Below are positions 41,422 through 49,545 of a DNA stretch of 53,030 bases, piece by piece. Each line of letters opens with the position of its first letter. Within the stretch, counting starts at the first letter, position 1. The notes below the pieces were generated by a model that saw nothing but the letters and a program-made list of their open reading frames with translations, was not told the DNA's origin and searched no databases. This DNA is from Bradyrhizobium sp. Ai1a-2 (GTDB lineage: Bacteria > Pseudomonadota > Alphaproteobacteria > Rhizobiales > Xanthobacteraceae), in contig NZ_AUEZ01000061.1 in NCBI RefSeq assembly GCF_000426245.1, forward strand, positions 1 through 53,030, in the 5' to 3' direction. The position numbers and the translations under genes were made by a program.

Positions 41422-42732
41422 ATGAGCCAGCCGCTTGACATGGCAGCGACAGCTCGCAGCCCGGATCTCGATCCGGCGCGCGCGCTCGATCTGCTGGTGA
41501 CGGTTGCGACATTGCTGTTCACGAATGGCCAGACGACCGAGCGCACGACCGAGTATGTCGAGCGGCTAGCGAAAGCGCTCGGCTTTTCTGCGCGGGTCTT
41601 TCTGCGCTGGGACGAAGTCACAGTCGCGATCGAGAATGGCGGCGGCGCGGCGAGCACGACCGTCGAGGCGAGGCCGCTCGGGATCGAGATGGGAAAGGTC
41701 GCGGCCGCAACCAAGTTGATTGACGACTTCTGCGATCACGCTTCGTCGCCAGAACTGCTGCGTTCCGCACTTGCGGAGGTGCAGGCGCATCCGCCCGTCT
41801 CTCTCATTCGCTTCGCATCCTTCGCTGCCATCGGCGCCGTCGCGCTCGGCATCATCTTCGGCGCCGCCCATATAGCCAGCCTGATCATCATTGCTGTCAG
41901 CGCCGGCCTCGGCGCTTGTCTGCGCCGCTGGATTGCAGGATGGAGCCGTAATCCGTTCGCCCAGCCGCTTGCCGCTGCGCTGCTCGCCGGCGCGATCGGT
42001 GCGCTGGTGGTTGATCTACAGTTCTCCTCCAGCCTGCAACGGCTCGTCGCCGTCTGTCCCTGCATGGTGCTGGTGCCGGGCCCGCATGTCCTCAACGGCA
42101 CGATTGACCTTGCCCGTGGACGGCTGGCGCTCGGGATTTGCCGCGTGGTCTATGCCAGCCTGATCATCTTCGCGATCTGCATTGGCCTGCTCGCCGGACT
42201 GTCGTTCGGCGGGACCAATCTGCCGGCATCGGCGCCGTCGCCGCCGGTCCCGTTGATCTATGACGTGATCGCTGCGGGTGCGGCGGTTGCTGCCTATGGT
42301 ACCTTTTTCTCCATGCCATGGCGGATGCTGCCAGTCCCGATCTTGATCGGTATGTTCGCCCATGGCGTGCGTTGGGCTCTTCTGGCCAAGGCCGGCGCGA
42401 GCCTGTCAGGCGGTGCCTTCATCGCCTGTCTCATCGTCGGCGTGATCACCACGCCTGTGGCAGAACGCCTCAGGCTACCTTATGCGGGGCTTGCCTTCGC
42501 ATCCGTGGTTTCGCTGATCCCGGGCGTGTTCCTGTTTCGAATGGCGGATGGGCTGCTCGAGCTCGTCGCAAGCGGCGGTAGTATTTCCTCTGATTTGCTC
42601 GAGGCAACGCTTGCGGATGGAATCAACGCCTTCCTGATCACCCTTGCGATTACGCTGGGGTTGATCCTTCCGAAGATGTTGATTGGGTATCGTTTGAACA
42701 AACGGTTTACCGGGAGCGGCGGAAGCGCGTAG
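41422..42732 (+). CDS. Threonine/serine exporter family protein (ThrE, fused ThrE1-ThrE2)
   Basis: 436 residues from ATG 41422. The soluble N-terminal half has the conserved LLFTNGQTTERTTEYVERLAKALGF and later SVLIRFASFAAIGAV-like transition. The C-terminal half has about ten membrane helices, ending with the second ThrE-type bundle (YAGLAFASVVSLIPGVFLFRM). It resembles Corynebacterium ThrE in a single polypeptide. Export of threonine or serine is expected from the family. It stands alone, divergent from the oxalate decarboxylase gene. Confidence 0.88.
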   Translation: MSQPLDMAATARSPDLDPARALDLLVTVATLLFTNGQTTERTTEYVERLAKALGFSARVFLRWDEVTVAIENGGGAASTTVEARPLGIEMGKVAAATKLIDDFCDHASSPELLRSALAEVQAHPPVSLIRFASFAAIGAVALGIIFGAAHIASLIIIAVSAGLGACLRRWIAGWSRNPFAQPLAAALLAGAIGALVVDLQFSSSLQRLVAVCPCMVLVPGPHVLNGTIDLARGRLALGICRVVYASLIIFAICIGLLAGLSFGGTNLPASAPSPPVPLIYDVIAAGAAVAAYGTFFSMPWRMLPVPILIGMFAHGVRWALLAKAGASLSGGAFIACLIVGVITTPVAERLRLPYAGLAFASVVSLIPGVFLFRMADGLLELVASGGSISSDLLEATLADGINAFLITLAITLGLILPKMLIGYRLNKRFTGSGGSA

Positions 42733-42829
42733 AATTTGAATTGCATCCCTGCGCAAGACATACGCTTTTACAATCTGTGCATTATATTGACGGGGTGCCG
42801 CTATCGTAACTGTCGAGCAGGTGATTGGG

Positions 42830-43243
42830 ATGCGCCTATTATTGCTTATCAATTTGACGGCCGTTGCCGTGGCGGGAGTCGCCGTGGCTCAGGAGCCGCC
42901 GATTTCCCTTCCGCCCGTAAGCATCGATCCGCAGCGGAATAATCTACCGCCGGCTCTCGGCCTCGGGCAGCAGGGATCAGGAAACAACAGCGTCGCCGGC
43001 GGCAATGCCGGCAATGCCAAAAGCGGTTATGACGATCTCAACCGGCGTTTGAGGGGCGAGGTCGACCGTGTCAATCCACCGACCACGAATCAGGCGCCGA
43101 TCGACGCGCGATCGCCGGACATCCGCGTTGGCGTTATCAATTTACCGGCTGTCCAACAGCAGTACGGGCAGAACTTCGGTATTTCGGCCCGGCCGTACCG
43201 GCCGCCGCCGCTTGTGTACTCCGCCCCTTTGGGGCGGCATTAA
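42830..43243 (+). CDS. Hypothetical secreted protein
   Basis: A 137-residue exported protein from ATG 42830 (AGGTGA 5 bases upstream; a GTG at 42821 is the alternative). The signal peptide MRLLLLINLTAVAVAGVAVAQ is clear. The mature part is Pro/Gly/Asn-rich (PPISLPPVSIDPQRNN, GQQGSGNNSVAGGNAGNAK), followed by a charged segment SGYDDLNRRLRGEVDRVNPP and a Tyr/Pro-rich end. No family recognised. A run of hairpins follows the stop codon. Confidence 0.75.
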   Translation: MRLLLLINLTAVAVAGVAVAQEPPISLPPVSIDPQRNNLPPALGLGQQGSGNNSVAGGNAGNAKSGYDDLNRRLRGEVDRVNPPTTNQAPIDARSPDIRVGVINLPAVQQQYGQNFGISARPYRPPPLVYSAPLGRH

Positions 43244-43297
43244 GCGCTCAGGCAGAACGCGCCTGAGCGGCACTGGTTGCTGACGTGCCGCTCAGGC
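43221..43297. terminator. Cluster of three hairpins, two of them mutually exclusive
   Basis: CCGCCCC-TTT-GGGGCGG (43221-43237) covers the end of the hypothetical gene. Segment A CGCTCAGGC (43245-43253) can pair with B GCCTGAGCG (43261-43269). B extended, GCCTGAGCGGCA (43261-43272), can instead pair with C TGCCGCTCAGGC (43286-43297). The A:B stem is 9 bp and the B:C stem is 12 bp. No T run follows on the plus strand. Confidence 0.75.
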
Positions 43298-43459
43298 TCG
43301 ATCGAGGGCGTCCTGATGGACGAACTTGCGGTTGACGCGGTTCTCGCGCGCCCCTCGTTCCTGCATCTCGCGCGAATGCAATCGTTCGCCAAGCAATGGC
43401 AGTCCGGCCGAGAAAGCCTCGCTCGCAACCGAACCGCCATTTGATAGACACGTGGACAC
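43292..43459 (-). CDS. Possible small protein (55 residues)
   Basis: A GTG-initiated frame (43457-43459) reads MSTCLSNGGSVASEAFSAGL..PLLGERLHSREMQERGARENRVNRKFVHQDALDRA. Its composition (balanced Leu, Glu, Asn, Gln) is protein-like, whereas the two other frames of this strand are Arg/Ser-rich shadows. There is no good ribosome site. The stop lies in the base of a 12-bp hairpin (43261-43297) that would end the transcript. No family recognised. Confidence 0.35.
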   Translation of the reverse strand: MSTCLSNGGSVASEAFSAGLPLLGERLHSREMQERGARENRVNRKFVHQDALDRA

Positions 43460-43569
43460 GGGTCAGCAGCTGTTCGGCGCGGCCGCGCGGGAATTGTCCG
43501 GCGGCATTACCCTTCTGAGCTAAAGGAAGCGAAGCGATCGCGCCGATGCGGAGGCTATGGTGAGCCCAG

Positions 43570-43779
43570 CTATCCGAGCGGGCTTCCTTGATTTCGTCTG
43601 ATGATCTTGAGCGTGAGCAGGACGGCGCCAAGCACAAGAAACAGAACGCCGACAGTTGTTGTGCTGGTGGACTCGAACGTCACGCCAACCGCCGTCAGCA
43701 GGCATCCGATGATAATCGCGACCAACCCACCAAGCTTCTTCACCAGCAGAAAGTGTCCGTCACTCGTATCCGCCACCAT
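43570..43779 (-). CDS. Small two-helix membrane protein
   Basis: A 69-residue protein with a short polar start (MVADTSDGHFLLVKKLG), membrane helix 1 (GLVAIIIGCLLTAVGVTF), a short Ser/Thr loop (ESTSTT) and helix 2 (TVGVLFLVLGAVLLTLKII), ending with a basic tail RRNQGSPLG. No family recognised; similar small proteins are often annotated as hypothetical in Bradyrhizobium. No operon partner. Confidence 0.7.
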   Translation of the reverse strand: MVADTSDGHFLLVKKLGGLVAIIIGCLLTAVGVTFESTSTTTVGVLFLVLGAVLLTLKIIRRNQGSPLG

Positions 43780-44144
43780 GATCAGCCTCGCTGTTCAGAT
43801 GATGTCCCGCCTTCTCCAGTTCTCGTCGCGTCCGTTTTTTTAAGTAAGTGGCAGGCTCGCGTGAGCAAACGCAATCGTACACTCGACCGCCCACGTTGCA
43901 AATTTCTCGGCGCTCGAATTCTGCGGTCAATGGCTGCGCTTTGATTCAATTGCATGCGACCGCAATTGCGACAGTGTGCCTTACCTAACGCGTTGGACAC
44001 CCGCGCCGTCGCGAGAAGAGAACGCGATGGCCGTTGGCACATTTTGCCGGTCTGTCAGCAAATTGTTGCACGGGTTGCAGATTGACTCGTTCTAAACGTA
44101 GGCGTTAGATCAATGACATAGCCCCCGTTGGGCGGAGTGGTGCG
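43780..44144. other. 365-base region without a supported gene
   Basis: It lies between the divergent small membrane protein gene and glsA. The frames present (such as 43782-44042 on the minus strand) are rich in Arg/Ser and have no protein-like features. The part from about 43940 on is noticeably A/T-richer and probably holds the glsA promoter; a TTGCAC box at about 44062 with TTCTAA 18 bases further is a weak candidate. Confidence 0.4.
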
Positions 44145-45134
44145 ATGGCCTCACCGGCGATCGATGAACGGCCTTACGTTTCGACCGGTCATCTACCTAA
44201 TCCCGAGTTGGTGCAGTCGCTGGTGGAAGACGCGCACCGGCGCCTCAAATCGAACGCCGACGGCAAGAATTCGCAGGTCTACCCGGCGCTCGCCCGAGTC
44301 CCGAGCGAACTGTTCGGCGTTTGTGTCGTTGGAACCGACGGGCACGTCTACGGCGCGGGAGACATCGACTACGCATTCTCCATCATGAGCGTGTCGAAGC
44401 CATTCGTGTTCGCGCTGATCTGCGAGACGATTGGCCCGCAAGAGGCGCGCGCAAAGCTCGGCGCGAACGCCACCGGACTTCCGTTCAACTCGCTTGCCGC
44501 GATCGAGAATGGAGCCGGACGCACCAATCCGATGGTGAATGCGGGGGCGATCGCGACGACGAGCCTGGCGCCGGGCTCGTCCGCCGCGGCGCAGTGGGAG
44601 TTCATCCACGATGGGCTGTCGCACTTCGCAGGCCACAAACTTCCACTCAACGAAGAGGTCTACGCCTCCGCGTCGCAGACCAATTTTCGCAATCGCAGCA
44701 TCGCGCGATTGTTGGAGAGCTACGACCGGATCTATTGCGACGCCAAACAGGCGACCGATCTCTACACGAGACAGTGTTCGCTGAACGTGACCGCCAGAGA
44801 CCTCGCCGTGATGGGCGCGACGCTGGCGGATGGTGGGGTGAACCCTATCACGAAGCAACGCGTGGTCGACGCTGAGGTCTGCCATTACGCCTTGGCTGTG
44901 ATGATCACGGCCGGCCTGTATGAGACGTCGGGCGATTGGCTTTACGACATCGGCCTGCCGGGAAAGAGCGGGATCGGCGGCGGCATTGTCGCGGTCTCTC
45001 CCGGAAAAGGCGGCTTCGGCACTTTCGCTCCGCCGTTGGATGCAGCCGGCAACAGCGTGAGGGGGCAACTCGCCGCGAAATTCCTGTCGCAGCGATTGGG
45101 CATGGATCTGTTCGTCTCGCAACCGGAAGACTGA
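44145..45134 (+). CDS. glsA: Glutaminase A
   Basis: A 329-residue Ser-dependent beta-lactamase-fold glutaminase that converts glutamine to glutamate and ammonia. The S-x-x-K catalytic pair is Ser82-Lys85 (IMSVSKPFVFA). The other family motifs are present: NPMVNAGAI, FRNRSIARLLESY, YTRQCSLNVTARDLAVMGATLADGGVNP and the end GLPGKSGIGGGIVAVSPGKGG. An MFS transporter gene follows 68 bases downstream on the same strand. Glutaminases of this type support acid resistance in E. coli (YbaS), which fits the HdeD-like gene close by. Confidence 0.96.
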   Translation: MASPAIDERPYVSTGHLPNPELVQSLVEDAHRRLKSNADGKNSQVYPALARVPSELFGVCVVGTDGHVYGAGDIDYAFSIMSVSKPFVFALICETIGPQEARAKLGANATGLPFNSLAAIENGAGRTNPMVNAGAIATTSLAPGSSAAAQWEFIHDGLSHFAGHKLPLNEEVYASASQTNFRNRSIARLLESYDRIYCDAKQATDLYTRQCSLNVTARDLAVMGATLADGGVNPITKQRVVDAEVCHYALAVMITAGLYETSGDWLYDIGLPGKSGIGGGIVAVSPGKGGFGTFAPPLDAAGNSVRGQLAAKFLSQRLGMDLFVSQPED

Positions 45135-45202
45135 CCAATGTTGGCCGGATCGGCGTCCACCTGGTCGATCATGAAAAGCCGGAGCAAATCGGAGGGCGCC
45201 AA

Positions 45203-46849
45203 GTGACACAGACGATCTCAATCGGCGGCATCCATCAGGAGGAACGCGCATCATGGATTCCCATGATCGCCATCGCGCTCGGCCAGATGATCATGTCGTT
45301 CAACGTCGCTTCGCTGCCGGTGGCGATGGGGGGAATGGTCAACAGCTTCGGCGTTCCGCCGACCACGGTCGCGACCGGCATCGTGGCCTATTCCATGCTG
45401 GTCGCCGGATTCGTCATGCTGGGCGCAAAGCTCGCGCAGCGATACGGCGCGCTGCAGGTGTTCCGCGCAGCCGTCGTGCTGTTCTTCATATCCCAGGTCA
45501 TGATGACGTTCAGCCCCACGGCTGTCGTGATGATCACGGCTCAGGCGCTCTGCGGCGCCGCCGGCGCGGTGATCGTGCCCTCGCTGGTCGCCCTCATTGC
45601 CGAGAACTACACCGGACGCCAGCAGGCAACCGCGGTCGGTGCGCTTGGTTCTGCCCGCGCGGCGGCCGGCGTGCTTGCGTTCATCATCGGCGGTGTACTC
45701 GGTACCTATATCGGCTGGCGGCCGGTGTTCGGAATTCTCATCGCTGTTTCCGCCATCGTTTTCCTGTTGAGCTTCCGCCTCAAGCGCGACCATGGCCGGC
45801 CGGATGTGGAGATTGACCTCGTCGGCGTCATACTCGCAGCAGCCGCGATCATTCTCATCAGCTTCGGCTTCAATAATCTGAACAGATGGGGGCTCGTGTT
45901 GGCGAGCCCAAACGCGCCGTTCAGCCTTCTCGGCCTGTCTCCGGCGCCGATCCTGATCGTGGCGGGCATCGTGTTGGGCCAGGCATTCCTGATGTGGACA
46001 CACAGACGCGCGGAGGCAGGCAAGACGCCTCTCCTCGCGCTACAGGTGATCGATTCACCTGAGGAACGCGCGGCCGTCTACGCGATGTTCACCGTCGTTG
46101 CGCTGGAGGCCGCGCTCAACTTCTCCGTCCCGCTCTACATCCAGATCGTGCAGGGTCGCAGCCCGATCGCCACTGCGGTGGCGATGATGCCGTTCAACCT
46201 GACTGTATTCTTTGCCGCGATGCTGATCGTCCACGTCTACGACAGGCTGACGCCGCGGCAGATCGGGCGAGCCGGCTTCATCCTTTGCACCGTCGCACTG
46301 TTGTGGCTCGCATTCGTCGTGCGCAACGACTGGAGCGAGGTGCCTGTGCTGCTCGGGCTCGTTGTGTTTGGTGTCGGGCAGGGCGCGCTTGTCACGCTGC
46401 TGTTCAACGTGCTGGTCACGGCCTCGCCCAAGGAGCTCGCAGGGGATGTCGGATCGCTGCGCGGCACCACCAACAACCTCGCCGCCGCCGTCGGAACGGC
46501 GGTGGCCGGCGCGCTCCTTGTCGGTCTCCTGAGTGCGATCGCGCTGGGCAGCATCGCCGCGAGCCCCAAGCTCACGCCCGAACTCCAGGCGCAGGTCGAT
46601 CTCGACAACATCAATTTCGTCAGCAATGACCGCCTGCGGACCGCGCTGGAAGGGACGAGCGCCACGCCGCAGCAGGTCGAGGAGGCGGTGCGGGTAAACA
46701 CCGAGGCGCGGCTGCGCGCGTTGAAGATCGGGCTCTTGATCATGGCCGGCCTTGCGTTGCTTGCGATCTTTCCAGCCGGGCGGCTGCCGAACTATCGGCC
46801 AGGTGAGATTCCGAGCGAGACGGCGGGCGAACGCGGACGATCGACCTGA
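45203..46849 (+). CDS. MFS transporter, DHA2 (14-helix drug:H+ antiporter) type
   Basis: 548 residues, starting at GTG 45203 with GGAGGG 6 bases upstream; the open frame continues further upstream within glsA in another frame. About 14 membrane helices are visible. The conserved motif C region GGVLGTYIGWRPVFGILIAVSAI and the opening SWIPMIAIALGQMIMSFNVASLPVAMGGM are typical of EmrB/QacA-like pumps. The substrate is unknown. It is probably co-transcribed with glsA, which is not a common pairing with a GadC-type antiporter: this is not an amino acid antiporter. Confidence 0.88.
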   Translation: MTQTISIGGIHQEERASWIPMIAIALGQMIMSFNVASLPVAMGGMVNSFGVPPTTVATGIVAYSMLVAGFVMLGAKLAQRYGALQVFRAAVVLFFISQVMMTFSPTAVVMITAQALCGAAGAVIVPSLVALIAENYTGRQQATAVGALGSARAAAGVLAFIIGGVLGTYIGWRPVFGILIAVSAIVFLLSFRLKRDHGRPDVEIDLVGVILAAAAIILISFGFNNLNRWGLVLASPNAPFSLLGLSPAPILIVAGIVLGQAFLMWTHRRAEAGKTPLLALQVIDSPEERAAVYAMFTVVALEAALNFSVPLYIQIVQGRSPIATAVAMMPFNLTVFFAAMLIVHVYDRLTPRQIGRAGFILCTVALLWLAFVVRNDWSEVPVLLGLVVFGVGQGALVTLLFNVLVTASPKELAGDVGSLRGTTNNLAAAVGTAVAGALLVGLLSAIALGSIAASPKLTPELQAQVDLDNINFVSNDRLRTALEGTSATPQQVEEAVRVNTEARLRALKIGLLIMAGLALLAIFPAGRLPNYRPGEIPSETAGERGRST

Positions 46850-46932
46850 CCGTCGCGTCAGGCACGCTCGACCGTGCTGAGAGGTAAAACCTTTACAAAA
46901 ACAAACTTGGCAAAAGCAAAAAGGAGCAAGCT

Positions 46933-47202
46933 GTGAATGAAATCGATCGCCGCGGCGTGCTGCGGAGCATAGTCGGCGGTGTCGTTGCCGCGGGCCTGGG
47001 GGCAAGCCTGTTGCCGCATACGGCCGAGGCGGCGCCGCTCGCGCTTCAAAAGGAACTCGGCCCACAGGGGGATGATGTCCGGCCCAACGTTCACGCCGTC
47101 GCCACTCGTCCGCCGCCGCGACCTCTACCTCATCCTCGCCATCGTGGCCGGCGCTGGCACTGCTGGTGGCACCGAGGCCGTCGCCGCTGCGGATGGCGCT
47201 AG
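46933..47202 (+). CDS. Small Tat-exported protein with Arg/His/Trp-rich tail
   Basis: 89 residues from GTG 46933 (AAGGAG 6 bases upstream). The N-terminus MNEIDRRGVLRSIVGGVVAA then GLGASLLPHTAEAAPLA is a twin-arginine signal with a cleavage site after AEA. The mature part is short and ends in the unusual HRGRRWHCWWHRGRRRCGWR. I recall similar proteins with a CWWRRGRRVCGWR ending across Bradyrhizobium, function unknown. The conserved Cys/Trp/Arg tail could bind metal, heme or an anionic surface; this is speculation. Confidence 0.75.
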   Translation: MNEIDRRGVLRSIVGGVVAAGLGASLLPHTAEAAPLALQKELGPQGDDVRPNVHAVATRPPPRPLPHPRHRGRRWHCWWHRGRRRCGWR

Positions 47203-47294
47203 TGACCGCAGGCGTGACGAAAGCTCGGCCCGGAGCGCGTCACGTCGACACGTCAGCAACGGGGCTCGACTGATCTGGAATAGAGGAGAATGAC

Positions 47295-47858
47295 ATGACC
47301 ACCTATGACAACGGTCCGGCGATGCGCCTCACCGGGCTGCCGACACCGCCTTTATGGATATGCATCCTGCTCGGAATCGTGATGATCATCGCGGGCCTGC
47401 TGGTCCTCGGCGATCTCGCGCTGTTCACCGTGATCAGCACCATCTTCATCGGCTGGATGGCCATCATCGCCGGTGGATTCGAGATCATCCACGCTTTCTG
47501 GACCAAGGGGTGGGGAGGGTTCGTGTGGCAATTGCTGCTCGGCGCGCTCTATCTCGCATTCGGCATCGTGCTGGTGACCCAGCCGCTGACCAGTGCACTG
47601 ATCCTCACCTATGTCCTCGGTCTGCTGCTTCTGATCTCGGGGATCGTCCGTGTCCTGGTCGGCATCAGCCATTGGCAGCAGTTCGGCTGGATCATACTGG
47701 TGTCCGGGCTGTTCGGCGCCGTGGCGGGTCTCATCATCCTGACGGGATTCCCGGCCACCGGGACATGGGTGCTCGGATTGCTGCTGGGCATCGACCTCTT
47801 GTCTCACGGCATCGGATGGCTGACCCTCGCGTGGCTGCCGGCTACCAGAACGGGCTAG
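47295..47858 (+). CDS. HdeD family acid-resistance membrane protein
   Basis: A 187-residue membrane protein with six helices in three hairpin pairs, as in HdeD/DUF308. Typical segments are WICILLGIVMIIAGLLVLGD, TIFIGWMAIIAGGFEIIHAFW, YLAFGIVLVTQPLTSALILTYVLGLLL and DLLSHGIGWLTLAW. In E. coli HdeD contributes to acid resistance at high cell density. The gene follows the small Tat protein by 92 bases and is followed by a hairpin at 47897-47921. Confidence 0.92.
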   Translation: MTTYDNGPAMRLTGLPTPPLWICILLGIVMIIAGLLVLGDLALFTVISTIFIGWMAIIAGGFEIIHAFWTKGWGGFVWQLLLGALYLAFGIVLVTQPLTSALILTYVLGLLLLISGIVRVLVGISHWQQFGWIILVSGLFGAVAGLIILTGFPATGTWVLGLLLGIDLLSHGIGWLTLAWLPATRTG

Positions 47859-47896
47859 CGGCCATCGACTGACGAGGACCGGAAGTATTCTCGCTA

Positions 47897-47921
47897 AACG
47901 CCCGCGATCGCGTCGGGCGTT
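47897..47921 (+). terminator. Hairpin after the HdeD-like gene
   Basis: An 8-bp perfect stem (AACGCCCG at 47897-47904 with CGGGCGTT at 47914-47921) with a 9-base loop, 38 bases after the stop codon. The downstream sequence is ccctccc, not a T run, so termination strength is uncertain. Confidence 0.5.
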
Positions 47922-47982
47922 CCCTCCCGCACAGCAAGATCAATACGAGCCTTGCGCCACGCGCAATTGGCGGAGATCAGAT

Positions 47983-49368
47983 ATGTCAGTTTTGAGGAAG
48001 CCAGCTCGAACATTCAAGATCGCTGCATTCGTTGCTGCATTCCTGGCCTCGATTGGAATGAACTTCGCGGCCTTGCCGGCGGCGCAGGCTCAACAGGCTT
48101 CCGCCGTACTGTTCCAGAACGTTCGCATCTTCGATGGAAAGAGCGCCACGCTCTCCGCGCCGTCCAATGTCCTGATCCGCAACAACAAGATCGAGAAGAT
48201 TTCGGTTGCACCGATCCAGGCTGACGCTCAGGTGATCGCCGGCGGCGAACGCGTGCTGATGCCCGGGCTGATCGATGCGCACTGGCACGCGATGCTGGTA
48301 CGCCCAACGCCGGTTTCTGCCATGGCTGACGACGTCGGCTACAACAATCTCCTTGCGGCCGCGGAAGCCACTGCAACACTCATGCGCGGCTTCACCACCG
48401 TCCGCGACATGGGCGGCCCGAGCTTTGGGCTCAAACGCGCCATTGACGACGATCTCGTGCCCGGCCCTCGTATCTACCCGTCTGGCGCCGTAATCACCAT
48501 CACCGGCGGTCACGGCGACTTCCGGCAGCTCACCGATCTGCCGAGAACGATCGGCGGCATGCTCAGCCGCATGGAAAGAATTGGCGGCAGCATGGTCGCG
48601 GACAGTCCGGATGAGGTTCGCGTCCGCGCCCGCGAGCAGCTCATGCAGGGGGCCTCACAGGTCAAGCTCACCGCGGGCGGCGGCGTCGCATCGCCGTTCA
48701 GCCCGCTCGATGTATCCACCTTCACCGAGCTCGAGCTGCGCGCCGCCGTCGAAGCTGCCGAGAACTGGGGCACCTACGTGGCCGTGCACGCCTATACTCC
48801 GGTTTCGATCCAGCGCTCGATTGCGGCCGGAGCAAAGTGCGTAGAACACGGCCATCTGATGGACGAGGCTACGGCGCGCCTCATGGCCGAGAAGGGAATC
48901 TGGTTGAGCACGCAACCTTTCCTCAATCTGGAGGCCGCAAGTGCGTTGGGGCCGTCGGAGCAGGCGAAGATGCGGCAGGTGGTTGCCGGGACCGATAGAG
49001 TCTATGCGCTGGCAAAGAAATACAGAATCAAGACAGCCTTCGGCACCGACATCCTGTTCTCGCAGGCGCTGGCTGAGCGACAGGGAGCCATGCTGGCCGA
49101 CCTCACGCGCTGGTACACGGCGGCCGAAGCGCTGACAATGGCGACATCGACGAATGCCGAATTGCTGAGCCTGTCCGGCCCCCGAAATCCGTATCCCGGC
49201 AAGCTCGGCGTGGTGGAGGAGGGCGCGCTGGCCGACCTCCTGCTGGTCGAGGGCAATCCAATCGACAACATCAGGCTCGTGGAAGATCCGGCCAGGAATT
49301 TCCTGGTCATCATGAAAGGCGGAAAGGTCTACAAGAATCTTCTCGCCCAGGAACCTTCTCGGCGCTGA
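47983..49368 (+). CDS. Periplasmic metal-dependent amidohydrolase
   Basis: 461 residues with a signal peptide (about 1-36, ending PAAQAQQ). The amidohydrolase barrel shows the H-x-H pair His100/His102 (LIDAHWHAML), a probable carboxylated Lys in SQVKLTAGGGV, His in VAVHAYTP, His in CVEHGHLM and Asp in FGTDILF. This is the imidazolonepropionase / prolidase-like group that often acts on N-acylated or Pro-containing peptides. An exported form implies a periplasmic role in peptide or amide scavenging. The substrate is not determined. No operon partner is clear. Confidence 0.9.
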   Translation: MSVLRKPARTFKIAAFVAAFLASIGMNFAALPAAQAQQASAVLFQNVRIFDGKSATLSAPSNVLIRNNKIEKISVAPIQADAQVIAGGERVLMPGLIDAHWHAMLVRPTPVSAMADDVGYNNLLAAAEATATLMRGFTTVRDMGGPSFGLKRAIDDDLVPGPRIYPSGAVITITGGHGDFRQLTDLPRTIGGMLSRMERIGGSMVADSPDEVRVRAREQLMQGASQVKLTAGGGVASPFSPLDVSTFTELELRAAVEAAENWGTYVAVHAYTPVSIQRSIAAGAKCVEHGHLMDEATARLMAEKGIWLSTQPFLNLEAASALGPSEQAKMRQVVAGTDRVYALAKKYRIKTAFGTDILFSQALAERQGAMLADLTRWYTAAEALTMATSTNAELLSLSGPRNPYPGKLGVVEEGALADLLLVEGNPIDNIRLVEDPARNFLVIMKGGKVYKNLLAQEPSRR

Positions 49369-49545
49369 TCAGCCCAGTGCATACAGAGATACCAGCAACT
49401 GGCTATGAGCTGATGGCCGTTATGAAAGTGTGACATTTGGTGATGTAGAAGCGCTACTCGGATTCCGTTCGCGTCGCGATCCTGAACCTGTTGCGGGATT
49501 GCGGCGACCGGATCCTGAACCAGAAGATCGAACCCTGAGGTCACT

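Noticed and set aside
44936..45202. 89-codon upstream extension of the MFS transporter frame
   Set aside because: It lies within glsA in another frame and lacks membrane-protein character; GTG 45203 has a strong ribosome site.
46979..47293. Alternative frame (104 codons) over the small Tat protein gene
   Set aside because: The other frame (46933-47202) has the ribosome site, Tat signal and the known type of tail. This one is a shadow.
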